64,000 nt of DNA from Elizabethkingia occulta. GTDB taxonomy: Bacteria; Bacteroidota; Bacteroidia; Flavobacteriales; Weeksellaceae. The translations under genes and the position numbers were made by a program. Shown here one piece after another: positions 26,258-34,995 of this stretch. The notes beneath the pieces are model-generated. The model did not search any database and was not told where the DNA came from. It was given only the letters and a program-made list of their open reading frames with translations. Where the stretch lies: NCBI RefSeq assembly GCF_002023715.1, contig NZ_MAHX01000002.1, forward strand, positions 248,001 to 312,000. Reading direction: 5' to 3'. Numbering within the stretch: the first letter of the stretch is position 1; each line of letters begins with the position of its first letter.

Positions 26258-27667
26258 TTAGTGCTTTACACCAGTCAAACTATCGCCATCGGAGCTTTTT
26301 AGGCGAAAGAATATAAGGCTGGCTAATGCCGTTAATACGCCCATGGTAAGGAAAGTATAGCGAAACACGGTTATAGAATTTGAATGATCTACCCAAGGCA
26401 GATCACCATATTTATTCAGAAGGTAAGCACCAACTGATATTCCCAGACTCATGGATAATTGCTGCATAACCATTAGGAGGCTATTGCCATTACTGGCATT
26501 TTTATTATCCAGATCCGACAAGGAAAGTGTATTCATCGTTGCCAGCTGAATAGAGTTTACAGCTCCGTATATAACCAAGAGTGGAATCAGTAATGGCAAT
26601 GGTGTATTTTGATCTGGTATAGCAAATAATGAAATAATAACAGCAATGAGAATGGTATTGATAATCAATGTTTTTTTATACCCAAGTTTTTTTACAATAG
26701 GAACAACCCATGGTTTTACCATAATAGTTGTAATAGCTGACGGGATAAGCATCATCCCCGATATAATGGCTGTATGTTTAAAGCCAACCTGAAATAAAAG
26801 AGGTAAAAGTAGTGGCATTCCGCCAATTCCCAGTCGGGTAAGAAGGTTTCCAAAAACACCAATTCTTAATGTTCTTATTTTTATCAGATTAAGATCTATG
26901 AGAGGGTTATCTACTTTTTTGAAATGGCGGTAATACATATTCATTAAAAGAATACCTGTAGCAAATACCAAAATAAGCCACCAGCCATTGATCACTTTTT
27001 CGGAGCCAAGCTCTATAGCAACTGTCAGGAGTAGTAGAGAGCCGCTAAACAGTAGCATTCCGGTAAGATCAAATTTTTTGCCTTTATTTACGTAATCAGG
27101 CATATATTTTCGGGCAAAAAGTATTCCGGCGATTCCGATAGGAATATTGATCAGAAAATTCCAGTGCCAGCTGGCAACATCCACGAGCCAGCCACCTAGT
27201 GTAGGACCGATAATAGGACCAACCAGTCCGGGAATTGTAATAAAATTAATAACTCCCAATAGTTTGTCCTTGGAGTAAGTATATAAGATTGCCAGACGGG
27301 AAACCGGAACCATCATGGAGCCTCCAATCGCCTGAATAATTCGGGAGAGTATAAGAAAACCTAAATTCGTGGAGAGGGCACAGAGTAATGAGCCTACAGT
27401 GAATATTCCGACAGCCCATATAAATATTTTTTTGGAACCAAATCTATCCGATAACCAACCACTAAGCGGTATTAGTAGGGCAAGGATTAAGACATAAGAA
27501 ATGATAATGGATTGCATGGTAAGGGGAGAACGGTTCATGTCTTGCGCAATGGAAGGTAGTGCGGTATTAAGAATGGTTCCGTCCAGCGACTGCATGAAAA
27601 TTGCCAGAGCAGCTATCCAGGGCAGAAATTTATAAGTATTGTTTAAATCTTTATTCTGAGCATTCAT
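26258..27667 (-). CDS. MFS multidrug transporter, DHA2 (EmrB/QacA-like)
   Basis: 469 aa, about 13-14 TM helices. Motif A is GWLSDRFGSKKIFIWA (~residues 69-84). Motif C-like LVGPIIGPTLGGWLVD is the antiporter signature of drug exporters. QSLDGTILNTALPSIAQDM in TM1 is the DHA2 D1 motif. Proton-driven efflux at the inner membrane; substrates cannot be told. No membrane-fusion or TolC partner nearby. Ends 24 bp before the his promoter. Confidence 0.9.
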   Translation of the reverse strand: MNAQNKDLNNTYKFLPWIAALAIFMQSLDGTILNTALPSIAQDMNRSPLTMQSIIISYVLILALLIPLSGWLSDRFGSKKIFIWAVGIFTVGSLLCALSTNLGFLILSRIIQAIGGSMMVPVSRLAILYTYSKDKLLGVINFITIPGLVGPIIGPTLGGWLVDVASWHWNFLINIPIGIAGILFARKYMPDYVNKGKKFDLTGMLLFSGSLLLLTVAIELGSEKVINGWWLILVFATGILLMNMYYRHFKKVDNPLIDLNLIKIRTLRIGVFGNLLTRLGIGGMPLLLPLLFQVGFKHTAIISGMMLIPSAITTIMVKPWVVPIVKKLGYKKTLIINTILIAVIISLFAIPDQNTPLPLLIPLLVIYGAVNSIQLATMNTLSLSDLDNKNASNGNSLLMVMQQLSMSLGISVGAYLLNKYGDLPWVDHSNSITVFRYTFLTMGVLTALASLIFFRLKSSDGDSLTGVKH

Positions 27668-27722
27668 CGTGTTTTAGATTACTCTTGTATTGTTAAACGT
27701 CTCTTTCTCTCAAATTTAATAA

Positions 27723-27752
27723 TAAAAAAAGAGCTTTAATTAAAGCTCTTTA
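27723..27752 (-). terminator. fabF terminator overlapping its stop codon
   Basis: A perfect 24-bp palindrome (27728-27751) reads AAAGAGCTTTAA on its first arm, which encodes the final Lys-Glu-Leu-stop of FabF. It is followed on the minus strand by a T tract. Confidence 0.85.
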
Positions 27753-28978
27753 AATACTACTGTACTGTTATGTCCTCCGAAACCAAATGCATTACTCATC
27801 GCTGTTTTCACTTCTTTGTGTAATGATTCATTAAATACAATCTGTATTTCTTCCGGAATCTCAGGATCCGGTTCTGTCATATTGATTGTAGGCGGAACAA
27901 TATTATCATTAATTGCTTTAATAGAAATAATAGCTTCAATAGCTCCTGCAGCACCAAGCAGGTGTCCAGTCATGGATTTTGTAGAGCTTACATGAAGGTT
28001 TTTTGATCCTCCGAATACTGTTTTCACAGCATTAACTTCTGCAATATCACCAATTGGAGTAGATGTTGCGTGAAGGTTCAGATAGTCAAGCTCTTCAGGT
28101 TTTACTCCCGCTTCTTCCAAAGCCAGTTGCATAGATTTAGAAGCACCCAAACCTTGTGGATGTGGAGAGGTAATATGATAAGCATCTGCAGTCATTGCAG
28201 CACCTACTACCTCAGCATATATTTTTGCACCTCTTGCCTTTGCATGCTCATATTCTTCTAATATCAAAGCAGCTCCACCTTCTCCCATAACAAAACCATC
28301 TCGGTCTTTATCAAAAGGTCTGCTGGCAGTTTGTGGATCATTATTTCGGGCAGTCATCGCTTTTAATGCAGCAAAACCTCCGAAAGAAGCCGGAGTAATT
28401 CCAGCTTCTGATCCTCCGGTGATAAAAGCCTTTGCTTTACCAATACGGATGTAGTTAAAAGCATCCATAATAGCACTGTTTCCTGTAGCACATGCGGATA
28501 CAGGAGTATAGTTGATTCCCTGTAAACCAAATTTCATAGAAATAAGGCCTGAAGCCATATTGACTAATAATTTTGGAATAAAGAAAGGATTGAAACGTGG
28601 ATTTTTGTCTCCATTTATATAATTCTCAACTTCATTTTCAAAGGTTTGCATTCCGCCTTGTCCTGTTCCCCAGATTACACCAAAATCGAACGGATCCATT
28701 TTGGACAGATCAAAATTGGCATCTTCCATAGCCTGAGCAGCACTGTATAATGCATATTGTGTAAAGAGATCACTACGTTTGATCTCATTTTTATCTAGAT
28801 ATTTTAGCGGGTCAAAACCTTTTACTTCGCATGCTACCTGAGTTCTGAAACGGGTAGAATCAAAATGTGTTACTTTATTTCCTGCACTTTTTCCGGCGGT
28901 AATATTACTCCAGAATTCTTCAACGTTACTTCCTAAAGGATTTATAGTTCCTAATCCTGTAACAACAACTCTTTTCAT
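27740..28978 (-). CDS. fabF: Beta-ketoacyl-ACP synthase II
   Basis: 412 aa from the ATG at 28978 (MKRVVVTGLGTINPLGSNVE). The longer frame to 29044 starts upstream of the promoter and is not used. Catalytic triad: Cys in TPVSACATGNSAIMDA, His in NLHATSTPIGDIAEV and His in SMTGHLLGAAGAIEA. It condenses malonyl-ACP with acyl-ACP in type II fatty-acid elongation. No acpP is adjacent in this window. Single-gene transcript by the flanking promoter and terminator. Confidence 0.96.
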   Translation of the reverse strand: MKRVVVTGLGTINPLGSNVEEFWSNITAGKSAGNKVTHFDSTRFRTQVACEVKGFDPLKYLDKNEIKRSDLFTQYALYSAAQAMEDANFDLSKMDPFDFGVIWGTGQGGMQTFENEVENYINGDKNPRFNPFFIPKLLVNMASGLISMKFGLQGINYTPVSACATGNSAIMDAFNYIRIGKAKAFITGGSEAGITPASFGGFAALKAMTARNNDPQTASRPFDKDRDGFVMGEGGAALILEEYEHAKARGAKIYAEVVGAAMTADAYHITSPHPQGLGASKSMQLALEEAGVKPEELDYLNLHATSTPIGDIAEVNAVKTVFGGSKNLHVSSTKSMTGHLLGAAGAIEAIISIKAINDNIVPPTINMTEPDPEIPEEIQIVFNESLHKEVKTAMSNAFGFGGHNSTVVFKEL

Positions 28979-29023
28979 TGTAAACTTTATATAATAAATC
29001 TGGGCTTTTAAAAAAACGAAATG

Positions 29024-29031
29024 CAAATATA
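29024..29031 (-). promoter_or_regulatory. fabF -7 element
   Basis: TATATTTG on the minus strand, 45 bp before the chosen fabF start. It decides against the longer frame. Confidence 0.65.
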
Positions 29032-29096
29032 CGGCAAGAAGCATAAACTATGCTATAGATAATATATATTGCGCTAAAAAAGCTTTATAAAAAGTT

Positions 29097-29981
29097 TTAT
29101 TTTAAAGATGTTGCAGGTAGAGGTACAAACTCTGTCTCTCCTGGTACTTTAGGGAATTTTTGATCTTTCCAGTCATGTTTTGCCTGTTCAATTATTTGTT
29201 TGTCAGAGCTTACGAAGTTCCAGTGAATATATCTTTCTTCCGGAAAAGGTTCTCCACCGAAAATATAAACAGTGGTATTCGCATCCATTTCAAATTCACA
29301 TAATTTTGCATCTTTTGCTATTAAAATGAATTTTGGTTCATAAGTATTGCCCTCACTTTTGATATTACCTTCCAGAATGTACAATGCACTTTCACCATAA
29401 AGATCATTTCCTATGCTGATTTTAGCAGGTTTGTCTCCGGTTTTAATCTCTACGAAGTATAATTTGCTGTGTACAGGAACAGGTGATGTTTTACCAAAAG
29501 CTTCACCTGCGATTAGTTTATAGTGTACCCCATCTGTTTCCCATGTAGGTATATCAGATGCTTCTATATGATGAAAGCTAGGCTCACTACCTTCAAGATG
29601 CTTTGGAAGAGCAACCCAGATTTGCAATCCATGTAATCTTTTATCGGTATGACGAAGATATTCAGGAGTTCTTTCTGAATGTACAACACCTTTCCCTGCA
29701 GTCATCCAGTTAACAGCGCCAGGTTGAATTTCTACTGCAGAGCCTATACTGTCACGATGGAATATTGAACCTTCAAATAAATAAGTTAATGTAGAAAGGC
29801 CAATGTGTGGGTGTGGCGGTACATCCAGATTTTGATAATCTTTTAAGTTTGCAGGCCCCATATGGTCGATAAAAACGAATGGTCCTACTGATCTTTTTTC
29901 AATAAAAGGAAGGAGTCTTCCTACCATAAAATTACCAATATCTGCTGCCCTTTCCGGGATGATGATTCCTATATTTGACAT
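29097..29981 (-). CDS. Pirin family bicupin
   Basis: 294 aa. N-terminal cupin with the metal-site pattern VPPHPHIGLSTLTYLFEGS (H56/H58-type), then HRDSIGSAVEIQPGAVNWMTAGKGVVHSERT, the His/Glu metal ligands of pirins. Some pirins cleave quercetin and others act as regulators; the role here is unknown. Followed by a second pirin two genes upstream, suggesting paralogs from a local duplication. Confidence 0.92.
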   Translation of the reverse strand: MSNIGIIIPERAADIGNFMVGRLLPFIEKRSVGPFVFIDHMGPANLKDYQNLDVPPHPHIGLSTLTYLFEGSIFHRDSIGSAVEIQPGAVNWMTAGKGVVHSERTPEYLRHTDKRLHGLQIWVALPKHLEGSEPSFHHIEASDIPTWETDGVHYKLIAGEAFGKTSPVPVHSKLYFVEIKTGDKPAKISIGNDLYGESALYILEGNIKSEGNTYEPKFILIAKDAKLCEFEMDANTTVYIFGGEPFPEERYIHWNFVSSDKQIIEQAKHDWKDQKFPKVPGETEFVPLPATSLK

Positions 29982-29999
29982 GTTTGTTTGTTTTAATTT

Positions 30000-30302
30000 T
30001 TATAAAGAAGTTACATTATCGGCTACGATTCTTTTCCATTCCGGATGTCTCTTGATATAAGCAACTACCAAAGGACAAAGTGGGTTGAGCTTTTTGCCGC
30101 TTTCTTCTATTGCTGCCAATGTTTTCTCGATTACAGCTGTAGATGCACCCATTCCCTGTAATGCAGGTTCTACTTCGGTATGAAGAAGGGTAATAGTGCT
30201 GTTGCTTTCCCTGTAAGTAATAAAGGCTTTACTGCCATCTATTTCAATTTCGTATTGTTGAGGTGCTTTAATCAACGGGATGTTTTCAAATTCTGGTTTC
30301 AT
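30000..30302 (-). CDS. GNAT-like small N-acetyltransferase (YjdJ/PF14542 type)
   Basis: 100 aa. The minimal GNAT fold of this class: AFITYRESNSTITLLHTEVEPALQGMGASTAVIEKTL (in parts) with the acetyl-CoA loop QGMGAS, then the PLCPLVVAYIKRHPEW C-terminal block that includes the family Cys. Often found beside pirins in Bacteroidetes. 18 bp upstream of the pirin gene on the same strand, so co-transcribed. Confidence 0.88.
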   Translation of the reverse strand: MKPEFENIPLIKAPQQYEIEIDGSKAFITYRESNSTITLLHTEVEPALQGMGASTAVIEKTLAAIEESGKKLNPLCPLVVAYIKRHPEWKRIVADNVTSL

Positions 30303-30352
30303 AATATTTGTTTTTAGATATGTTTAGCGATATTCATGTAATAGTTTATTTT

Positions 30353-30528
30353 AACCGCAAAAGAAACAAAAGTTTTTCTGAAAATATTAAGCTTCGAAAG
30401 TATCTTCCTTTTATTTTGAGGTGTCAGGCTGAGCTGAGTTTATAGTGAACCTGGCGAAATATCGAAGCCAACATTTGTTTAAATTAAAATTTAAAATGAA
30501 TCTTATTCTTTTTGTTTCTTTTGTGGTT
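30353..30528. mobile_element. Candidate MITE, ~176 bp, with 19-bp terminal inverted repeats
   Basis: Left end AACCGCAAAAGAAACAAAA (30353-30371) and right end TTTTGTTTCTTTTGTGGTT (30510-30528) are inverted repeats matching at 18 of 19 positions. Between them is a non-coding stretch with GTGTCAGGCTGAGCTGAG and ATCGAAGCC, of a kind seen repeatedly in Bacteroidetes intergenic DNA. A third copy of the end (AACCGCAAAAGAAATAAAAA) is at 57841. No transposase. Target-site duplication is not clear. Confidence 0.6.
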
Positions 30529-30537
30529 TATAAAATA

Positions 30538-31413
30538 TTAGTCTTGTAAAGTTCCGAATTTTCCTCTGTTAAAATCATCAAAAGCTTGAATAATTTCTTC
30601 ACGGGTATTCATTACAAACGGACCATGAGCAAAAATGGGCTCATTGATAGGTTCCCCGCTCATAATTAGAACAATTGCATTTTCTGTTGCTTCAATAGTG
30701 AAATCTTCACCATTGTTTTCAAAAAGTATAAAGTTATCGGTTGGCGCATCGATCCCGTTTACTTTTACACTTCCTTCAATAACCAATGCTGCAGTGTTGT
30801 AATTTGCAGGGAAACTAAAGCTTGCTTTTCCACCTGCATTCAACTTAGCATTCATTAAGTTTACCGGAGTAAATGTAAAGGCCGGGCCTTTGTGTTCATT
30901 ATAATTTCCGGCGATAATCTCAATACTTCCAGCCTGATCAGGAAGATCAACTTTTGTCATATTGGCATTTGTGATTGCCTGATATTTAGGAGCTGATGTT
31001 TTATCTTTTGCAGGAAGATTTACCCACAATTGTACCATCTGAAACTCACCACCAGTACGGTTGAAGTTTTCTTCATGGTATTCTTTGTGTAATATACCGG
31101 AGGCAGCTGTCATCCATTGTACATCTCCCTCACCAATAACTCCGCCACCACCACTGCTGTCATGGTGTGCAACACGCCCCTTATAAGCTATAGTAACGGT
31201 TTCAAATCCTTTGTGTGGATGCACGCCAACACCTTTTAAATGTTCACTAGGCGGGAAGACAAATTTTGAGTTGTAATCCAACATAATAAACGGGCTCATA
31301 CGTTGCATACTAAGTCCTGATACGCCAGGGATAAAGTTATGCACACGGAATCCATCTCCTACGAAATGTGTTCCTTGTGGTGCTATTACTGCTTCTATTT
31401 TTTTAGTGTTCAT
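30538..31413 (-). CDS. Pirin family bicupin, second paralog
   Basis: 291 aa. Pirin marks: GVHPHKGFETVTIAYKG and AHHDSSGGGGVIGEGDVQWMTAASGILHKEYHE (in parts), with the His/Glu metal ligands intact. It differs clearly from the 29097-29981 paralog in the C-terminal half, which ends with VLIMSGEPINEPIFAHGPFVMNT. The N-terminal ~130 residues carry the metal site. Separated from the GNAT gene by the MITE-like insertion. Confidence 0.92.
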   Translation of the reverse strand: MNTKKIEAVIAPQGTHFVGDGFRVHNFIPGVSGLSMQRMSPFIMLDYNSKFVFPPSEHLKGVGVHPHKGFETVTIAYKGRVAHHDSSGGGGVIGEGDVQWMTAASGILHKEYHEENFNRTGGEFQMVQLWVNLPAKDKTSAPKYQAITNANMTKVDLPDQAGSIEIIAGNYNEHKGPAFTFTPVNLMNAKLNAGGKASFSFPANYNTAALVIEGSVKVNGIDAPTDNFILFENNGEDFTIEATENAIVLIMSGEPINEPIFAHGPFVMNTREEIIQAFDDFNRGKFGTLQD

Positions 31414-31464
31414 GATGTCTGATTTATAAGTTGTGATTGTGAATTAATTTTGCCAATTGCTGAA

Positions 31465-31815
31465 TTAGTTGCTGCAATACAGAGGATGGCTGGCAAACAT
31501 ATTATCTGTAAAAGAATAGTTTTGCTGTTTTTGTATTTTTAAATCTTCTGCAATCTGATTACTTTTCTCAATAATATCTGCAGCAGATGAAAAAGAAAAT
31601 ACAAGTACATCGCTTTGCTGAAAGCCTGCTATTTTCTGTAATTTAGAAACTGAATCTTTGTCAAAATTGTTTTCCAAAGCAATGAGATTGAAATCAATGC
31701 TCTGAATTTTTTCAATAGCAGTTTCTATATTGTCTACTAATGTGATTTTCCAGTTGTTGAACTGGCTGAAATCGATTTGTTGGTTGGTTACCAAAAGCAT
31801 TTCTAAAGTTTTCAT
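31465..31815 (-). CDS. Hypothetical protein with a receiver-like alpha/beta layout
   Basis: 116 aa from the ATG at 31815 (MKTLEMLLVTNQQIDF); the longer frame uses a TTG. Alternating strands and helices (LEMLLVTNQ; WKITLVDNIETAIEKI; FNLIALENNF; SDVLVFSFSSAADIIEKS) resemble a response-regulator receiver, but the phosphorylatable Asp position is not convincing. No output domain and no kinase nearby. 51 bp upstream of the second pirin on the same strand. Confidence 0.6.
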   Translation of the reverse strand: MKTLEMLLVTNQQIDFSQFNNWKITLVDNIETAIEKIQSIDFNLIALENNFDKDSVSKLQKIAGFQQSDVLVFSFSSAADIIEKSNQIAEDLKIQKQQNYSFTDNMFASHPLYCSN

Positions 31816-31953
31816 AATAACTCTCATTTTGTAGTACAAAGATATAATGACAGAAAAGCGAATGAATTGATGTAGGATAAGATGTGCAGGTTTTCTAATA
31901 GAAGGGAACGATAGCTGTTTTCTATTAAATAAAAACTACAGTATATTTACCTT

Positions 31954-32475
31954 ATGAAGAAGTATATAGGGCTAAGCTTATTCTTGCTTGTTATGATAGC
32001 TGCTGTTTCTGTAAAAGGACAACAGAAATATTGTGATTCTCTGCGAGGAGAAATACCACGTTTTTGCAAACTAATAGAAGATGAAGCGATTGAAGAATTT
32101 CCAAAAGATTATGCCAGAATAGGGAAGTGTATAGAAATAGATGCTGTAATACCTGTGTTGCTTAATTTTAATATGATGAAGCTAAAAGCACTTGAACTTC
32201 AGAAAAAAGAAGATCGTTTATTCACTTATGGTGACTGGATGCTAATTATTGAAAAATATAAAAAACTTCCTGAGTATTATGATGTAAAAGAAGTAATGGA
32301 ACTGCTTGATCATAGAATAAATATCGCTGACTGGAATAAGATTGAAAAAGTAATCCGAAAATATGTACTACCCGTTTATTTGAAGAAAATAAATTTAGAT
32401 GAGGTAAAGAAAAAGCTTTTTTCTCCGGAAAATAGCGAAAAAAGCTTTTCAGATGTTTTGGGGAGATTAAAGTAA
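31954..32475 (+). CDS. Exported hypothetical protein
   Basis: 173 aa with a signal peptide (LSLFLLVMIAAVSVKGQ). The mature part is helical and charged, with three Cys (YCDSLR, RFCKLI, GKCIEI). No family recognised. It is the only plus-strand gene in this stretch and faces convergently into the serine hydrolase gene, whose stop is 12 bp away. Confidence 0.72.
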   Translation: MKKYIGLSLFLLVMIAAVSVKGQQKYCDSLRGEIPRFCKLIEDEAIEEFPKDYARIGKCIEIDAVIPVLLNFNMMKLKALELQKKEDRLFTYGDWMLIIEKYKKLPEYYDVKEVMELLDHRINIADWNKIEKVIRKYVLPVYLKKINLDEVKKKLFSPENSEKSFSDVLGRLK

Positions 32476-32486
32476 AGCTGTTTCTT

Positions 32487-33569
32487 TTAAGGATATTGCT
32501 TCCTAAGAAGTTTTAAAAATTTAAATAAACCATCCTGAGCTTGCGCACTACCATTATTGATTAAAATAATATAAGCTTTTGGTTCCGATCTGTTTATATG
32601 TGTATAAGCAAAGAAAGTTCCGTCCGTGCCTAAGTGCTCTGAATATTTAGTCTTATTTTGAATAAAATTTCCCCAGCCTATACTATAGTGGTCGGATGAA
32701 TTGAATAAATACTGATAGGTTTTCGCTTTCAAAAAGTTATCCTTTCCTGCCAGTCCCTGTAAATTGAGTTGGATGAATTTTGAATAATTGATAATATTCA
32801 TGCTGATATCTCCGGCAGGTTCTGCCAGACTAAGATCATATTTGGTTTCCGGAGGGATACTAACCAGTTTAGTATCTATCCAATGTCCCCATGGCTGATT
32901 GATGTTAGTTCTGTTGGGCCACCCCAGGTTATATTGTAATTTTAATTTGTCCTTTAAAACGTCCTGAACCAATTGCTCCCATGTTTTTCCACTGGCTTTT
33001 TCCAGCATTAGGGCAGCAACACTATAACCTGCATTAGAATAATTGTAGGGTTTATCGTTTTCTACCGGAGGGAGTGTTAGGACATATTTAGCGAAAGCCT
33101 GCCTTTTTTCAACTTTGTTTCCGTTAAATTCAGGAAGTTTCTGGTATTCGGCTCCTGATGTATAAGCCTGTATTTTGGCTTTATGTTCCAGAAGTTGACT
33201 AAGTGTAATGTTTTGATATTGAGGATTACTCTTATCTTTTAGTTCAGGAAACAAATCGAAAAATTTTGTGTCCCAATTAATCTTATTTTGTTCGGTTAAA
33301 TAACCAGCAATAAAGCCTGTAATAGCCTTTGTGTTGGATCCTAAATGAAAAAAATCATTGATGTTGGCATTTGGCTTTTCATTGATTTGCTCAATCCGGT
33401 GATGGCCGATTACCTTTTGTATCAATATTTTATCAGGTGTTACAACTGCATAAGCCATTTCCGGGATGTGGTTAGCCTTGATAATACTATCAGCAGTTTT
33501 TTCTAAACGCTGTTGAGCACTAAGATTTAGAATTAGTAACAGAAATGAAAAAGATAATCGTTTTTTCAT
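32487..33569 (-). CDS. Exported serine hydrolase, beta-lactamase/DD-peptidase fold (class C-like)
   Basis: 360 aa, signal peptide ending LSA. Catalytic S-x-x-K is SNTK in HLGSNTKAITG (~residue 97), the Tyr-x-Asn is YSN in NYSNAGYSVAAL, and HLGTDGTFF replaces the K-T-G box as HxG, as is usual in Beta-lactamase (PF00144) esterase/peptidase members. It is not expected to be a true AmpC. The start is well supported by the signal sequence. Substrate unknown. Confidence 0.9.
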   Translation of the reverse strand: MKKRLSFSFLLLILNLSAQQRLEKTADSIIKANHIPEMAYAVVTPDKILIQKVIGHHRIEQINEKPNANINDFFHLGSNTKAITGFIAGYLTEQNKINWDTKFFDLFPELKDKSNPQYQNITLSQLLEHKAKIQAYTSGAEYQKLPEFNGNKVEKRQAFAKYVLTLPPVENDKPYNYSNAGYSVAALMLEKASGKTWEQLVQDVLKDKLKLQYNLGWPNRTNINQPWGHWIDTKLVSIPPETKYDLSLAEPAGDISMNIINYSKFIQLNLQGLAGKDNFLKAKTYQYLFNSSDHYSIGWGNFIQNKTKYSEHLGTDGTFFAYTHINRSEPKAYIILINNGSAQAQDGLFKFLKLLRKQYP

Positions 33570-33602
33570 TAGATAAATATTTATGATTTTAATGTTTTAC
33601 GC

Positions 33603-34406
33603 TTACTCTGGTTTTATTGCTAAAAGAGAATAGACCATAGGAATATTGTTGCCCAGATGTTTTATTCTGAATTTTTTAGGTTCAAATTCTTCTGTGTGGC
33701 TAAAGCAATTATAAGGAGAATAATTGAATTCATTGAATGCCTGAATTTGCATTTTATTCCCCATAAGGCTTGTGAAAACTTCAGATAAACTATGATTCCA
33801 TGAAATACTTTTGAGTTGCATTTCTGCTTTTTTCTCTGCGTAAGTACCTGTATTGGTTTCCACAATAGCATCACTTTTAAAGTAATTGTAACCAATTCCT
33901 TTAAAATCATCATCAAACATCCATACTACCGGATGAAATTCTGCAAAAACAAATTGCCCGCCGGGTTTCAGAAAGTGATTAATAATACTGGCCCATTCAT
34001 CTAAATCGGGTAGCCAGCCTATGGTACCATAACTGGTAAATACAATATCGAATTGTTCGTGTAAAACATTAGGAAGATTGTAGACATCACTACAGATGAA
34101 CTTGGTGTCAGTACCTGCTTGCAAAGCCAATTCTCTTGCTTTTTCAATAGCCTTATCAGAAAAGTCAATTCCTGTAACCTCTCCACCCATCCGTGAAAGA
34201 GAAATACTGTCCTGTCCGAAGTGGCATTGAAGGTGTAGTACTTTTTTTCCGGTGATATCTCCAAGCAGATCCAATTCTATACTATTGAGGGAAGTATTTC
34301 CTTTAAGAAAACCTTCTACGTCATAAAATTCAGAATCGAAATGAGTGTCTACTCTTTGGTTCCAGGATTCTTTATTGACTTCTAAATACTTATCTTCAGG
34401 GTTCAT
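33603..34406 (-). CDS. Class I SAM-dependent methyltransferase
   Basis: 267 aa. Motif I VLHLQCHFGQDSISLSRMGG (E/HxxCxxG form), motif II ITGIDFSDKAIEKA, and post-II FDIVFTSYGTIGWLPDLDEW; the C-terminal half is variable. Small-molecule methyltransferase of unknown substrate. It lies 3 bp downstream of the hemJ-like gene, so the two are co-transcribed. Confidence 0.88.
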   Translation of the reverse strand: MNPEDKYLEVNKESWNQRVDTHFDSEFYDVEGFLKGNTSLNSIELDLLGDITGKKVLHLQCHFGQDSISLSRMGGEVTGIDFSDKAIEKARELALQAGTDTKFICSDVYNLPNVLHEQFDIVFTSYGTIGWLPDLDEWASIINHFLKPGGQFVFAEFHPVVWMFDDDFKGIGYNYFKSDAIVETNTGTYAEKKAEMQLKSISWNHSLSEVFTSLMGNKMQIQAFNEFNYSPYNCFSHTEEFEPKKFRIKHLGNNIPMVYSLLAIKPE

Positions 34407-34409
34407 TTA

Positions 34410-34955
34410 TTACTTTCTTTTGCGGTTAACTAACTTAACCACTAAAGTAATAAAAATAACAAGTCCTACAAATCCTAAAGCCAGCTGCCACCAGTACTCA
34501 AGTAATGCGTATTTTAAAATAACAGTAAACACTACAAAAAAGAGAATGAATGTAGCAATTTCATTAGCCTGTCTTAGTGCAATATTTTTGGAAGGTAGTG
34601 TTGCATTATTAAGTTTCTTCAACTGGATTACTTTCTTCCAGCACCAATAATGATAAATAGCCAGACCTACTAATGCTGTAAGCTTTAAATGAAACCATGG
34701 CATCTTGAATAATGCCGGATTCATACAGATCATTGTAATACCAAAAATCAGCATGAGAGTACCACCTGGCACAGTAATAATATTCCATAACCTACTGGCC
34801 ATAAAGGCATATTGCTCACGAAGAATATCTCTTTTAGGATTGTCGAATGCGTCGGTATCTTTATAGTAAACAAATAATCGTACAGTATAGAAAAGCCCTG
34901 CGAAATAACTTACCATGAAGATAATGTGTAATGCTTTGATAATGAGGTAGGCCAT
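34410..34955 (-). CDS. hemJ: HemJ-like protoporphyrinogen IX oxidase
   Basis: 181 aa integral membrane protein with about four helices plus a terminal one. The N-terminal block KALHIIFMVSYFAGLFYTVRLF and the central MPWFHLKLTALVGLAIYHYW match the HemJ/UPF0093 family, including the His in the first helix and the W-x-LK block. HemJ oxidises protoporphyrinogen IX to protoporphyrin IX in heme synthesis in bacteria lacking HemG/HemY. No other heme genes are adjacent. Confidence 0.82.
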   Translation of the reverse strand: MAYLIIKALHIIFMVSYFAGLFYTVRLFVYYKDTDAFDNPKRDILREQYAFMASRLWNIITVPGGTLMLIFGITMICMNPALFKMPWFHLKLTALVGLAIYHYWCWKKVIQLKKLNNATLPSKNIALRQANEIATFILFFVVFTVILKYALLEYWWQLALGFVGLVIFITLVVKLVNRKRK

Positions 34956-34995
34956 TTTAGAATAATAAATTATTGGTTATGAATGATACAAACAC

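Noticed and set aside
28979-29044. N-terminal extension of fabF
   Set aside because: It overlaps the TATATTTG promoter element, and FabF proteins begin at MKRVVVTG.
32487-33569. Second true beta-lactamase (AmpC)
   Set aside because: The S-x-x-K and Y-x-N are present, but the rest fits the wide serine-hydrolase group and the K-T-G box is H-x-G. Resistance is not implied.
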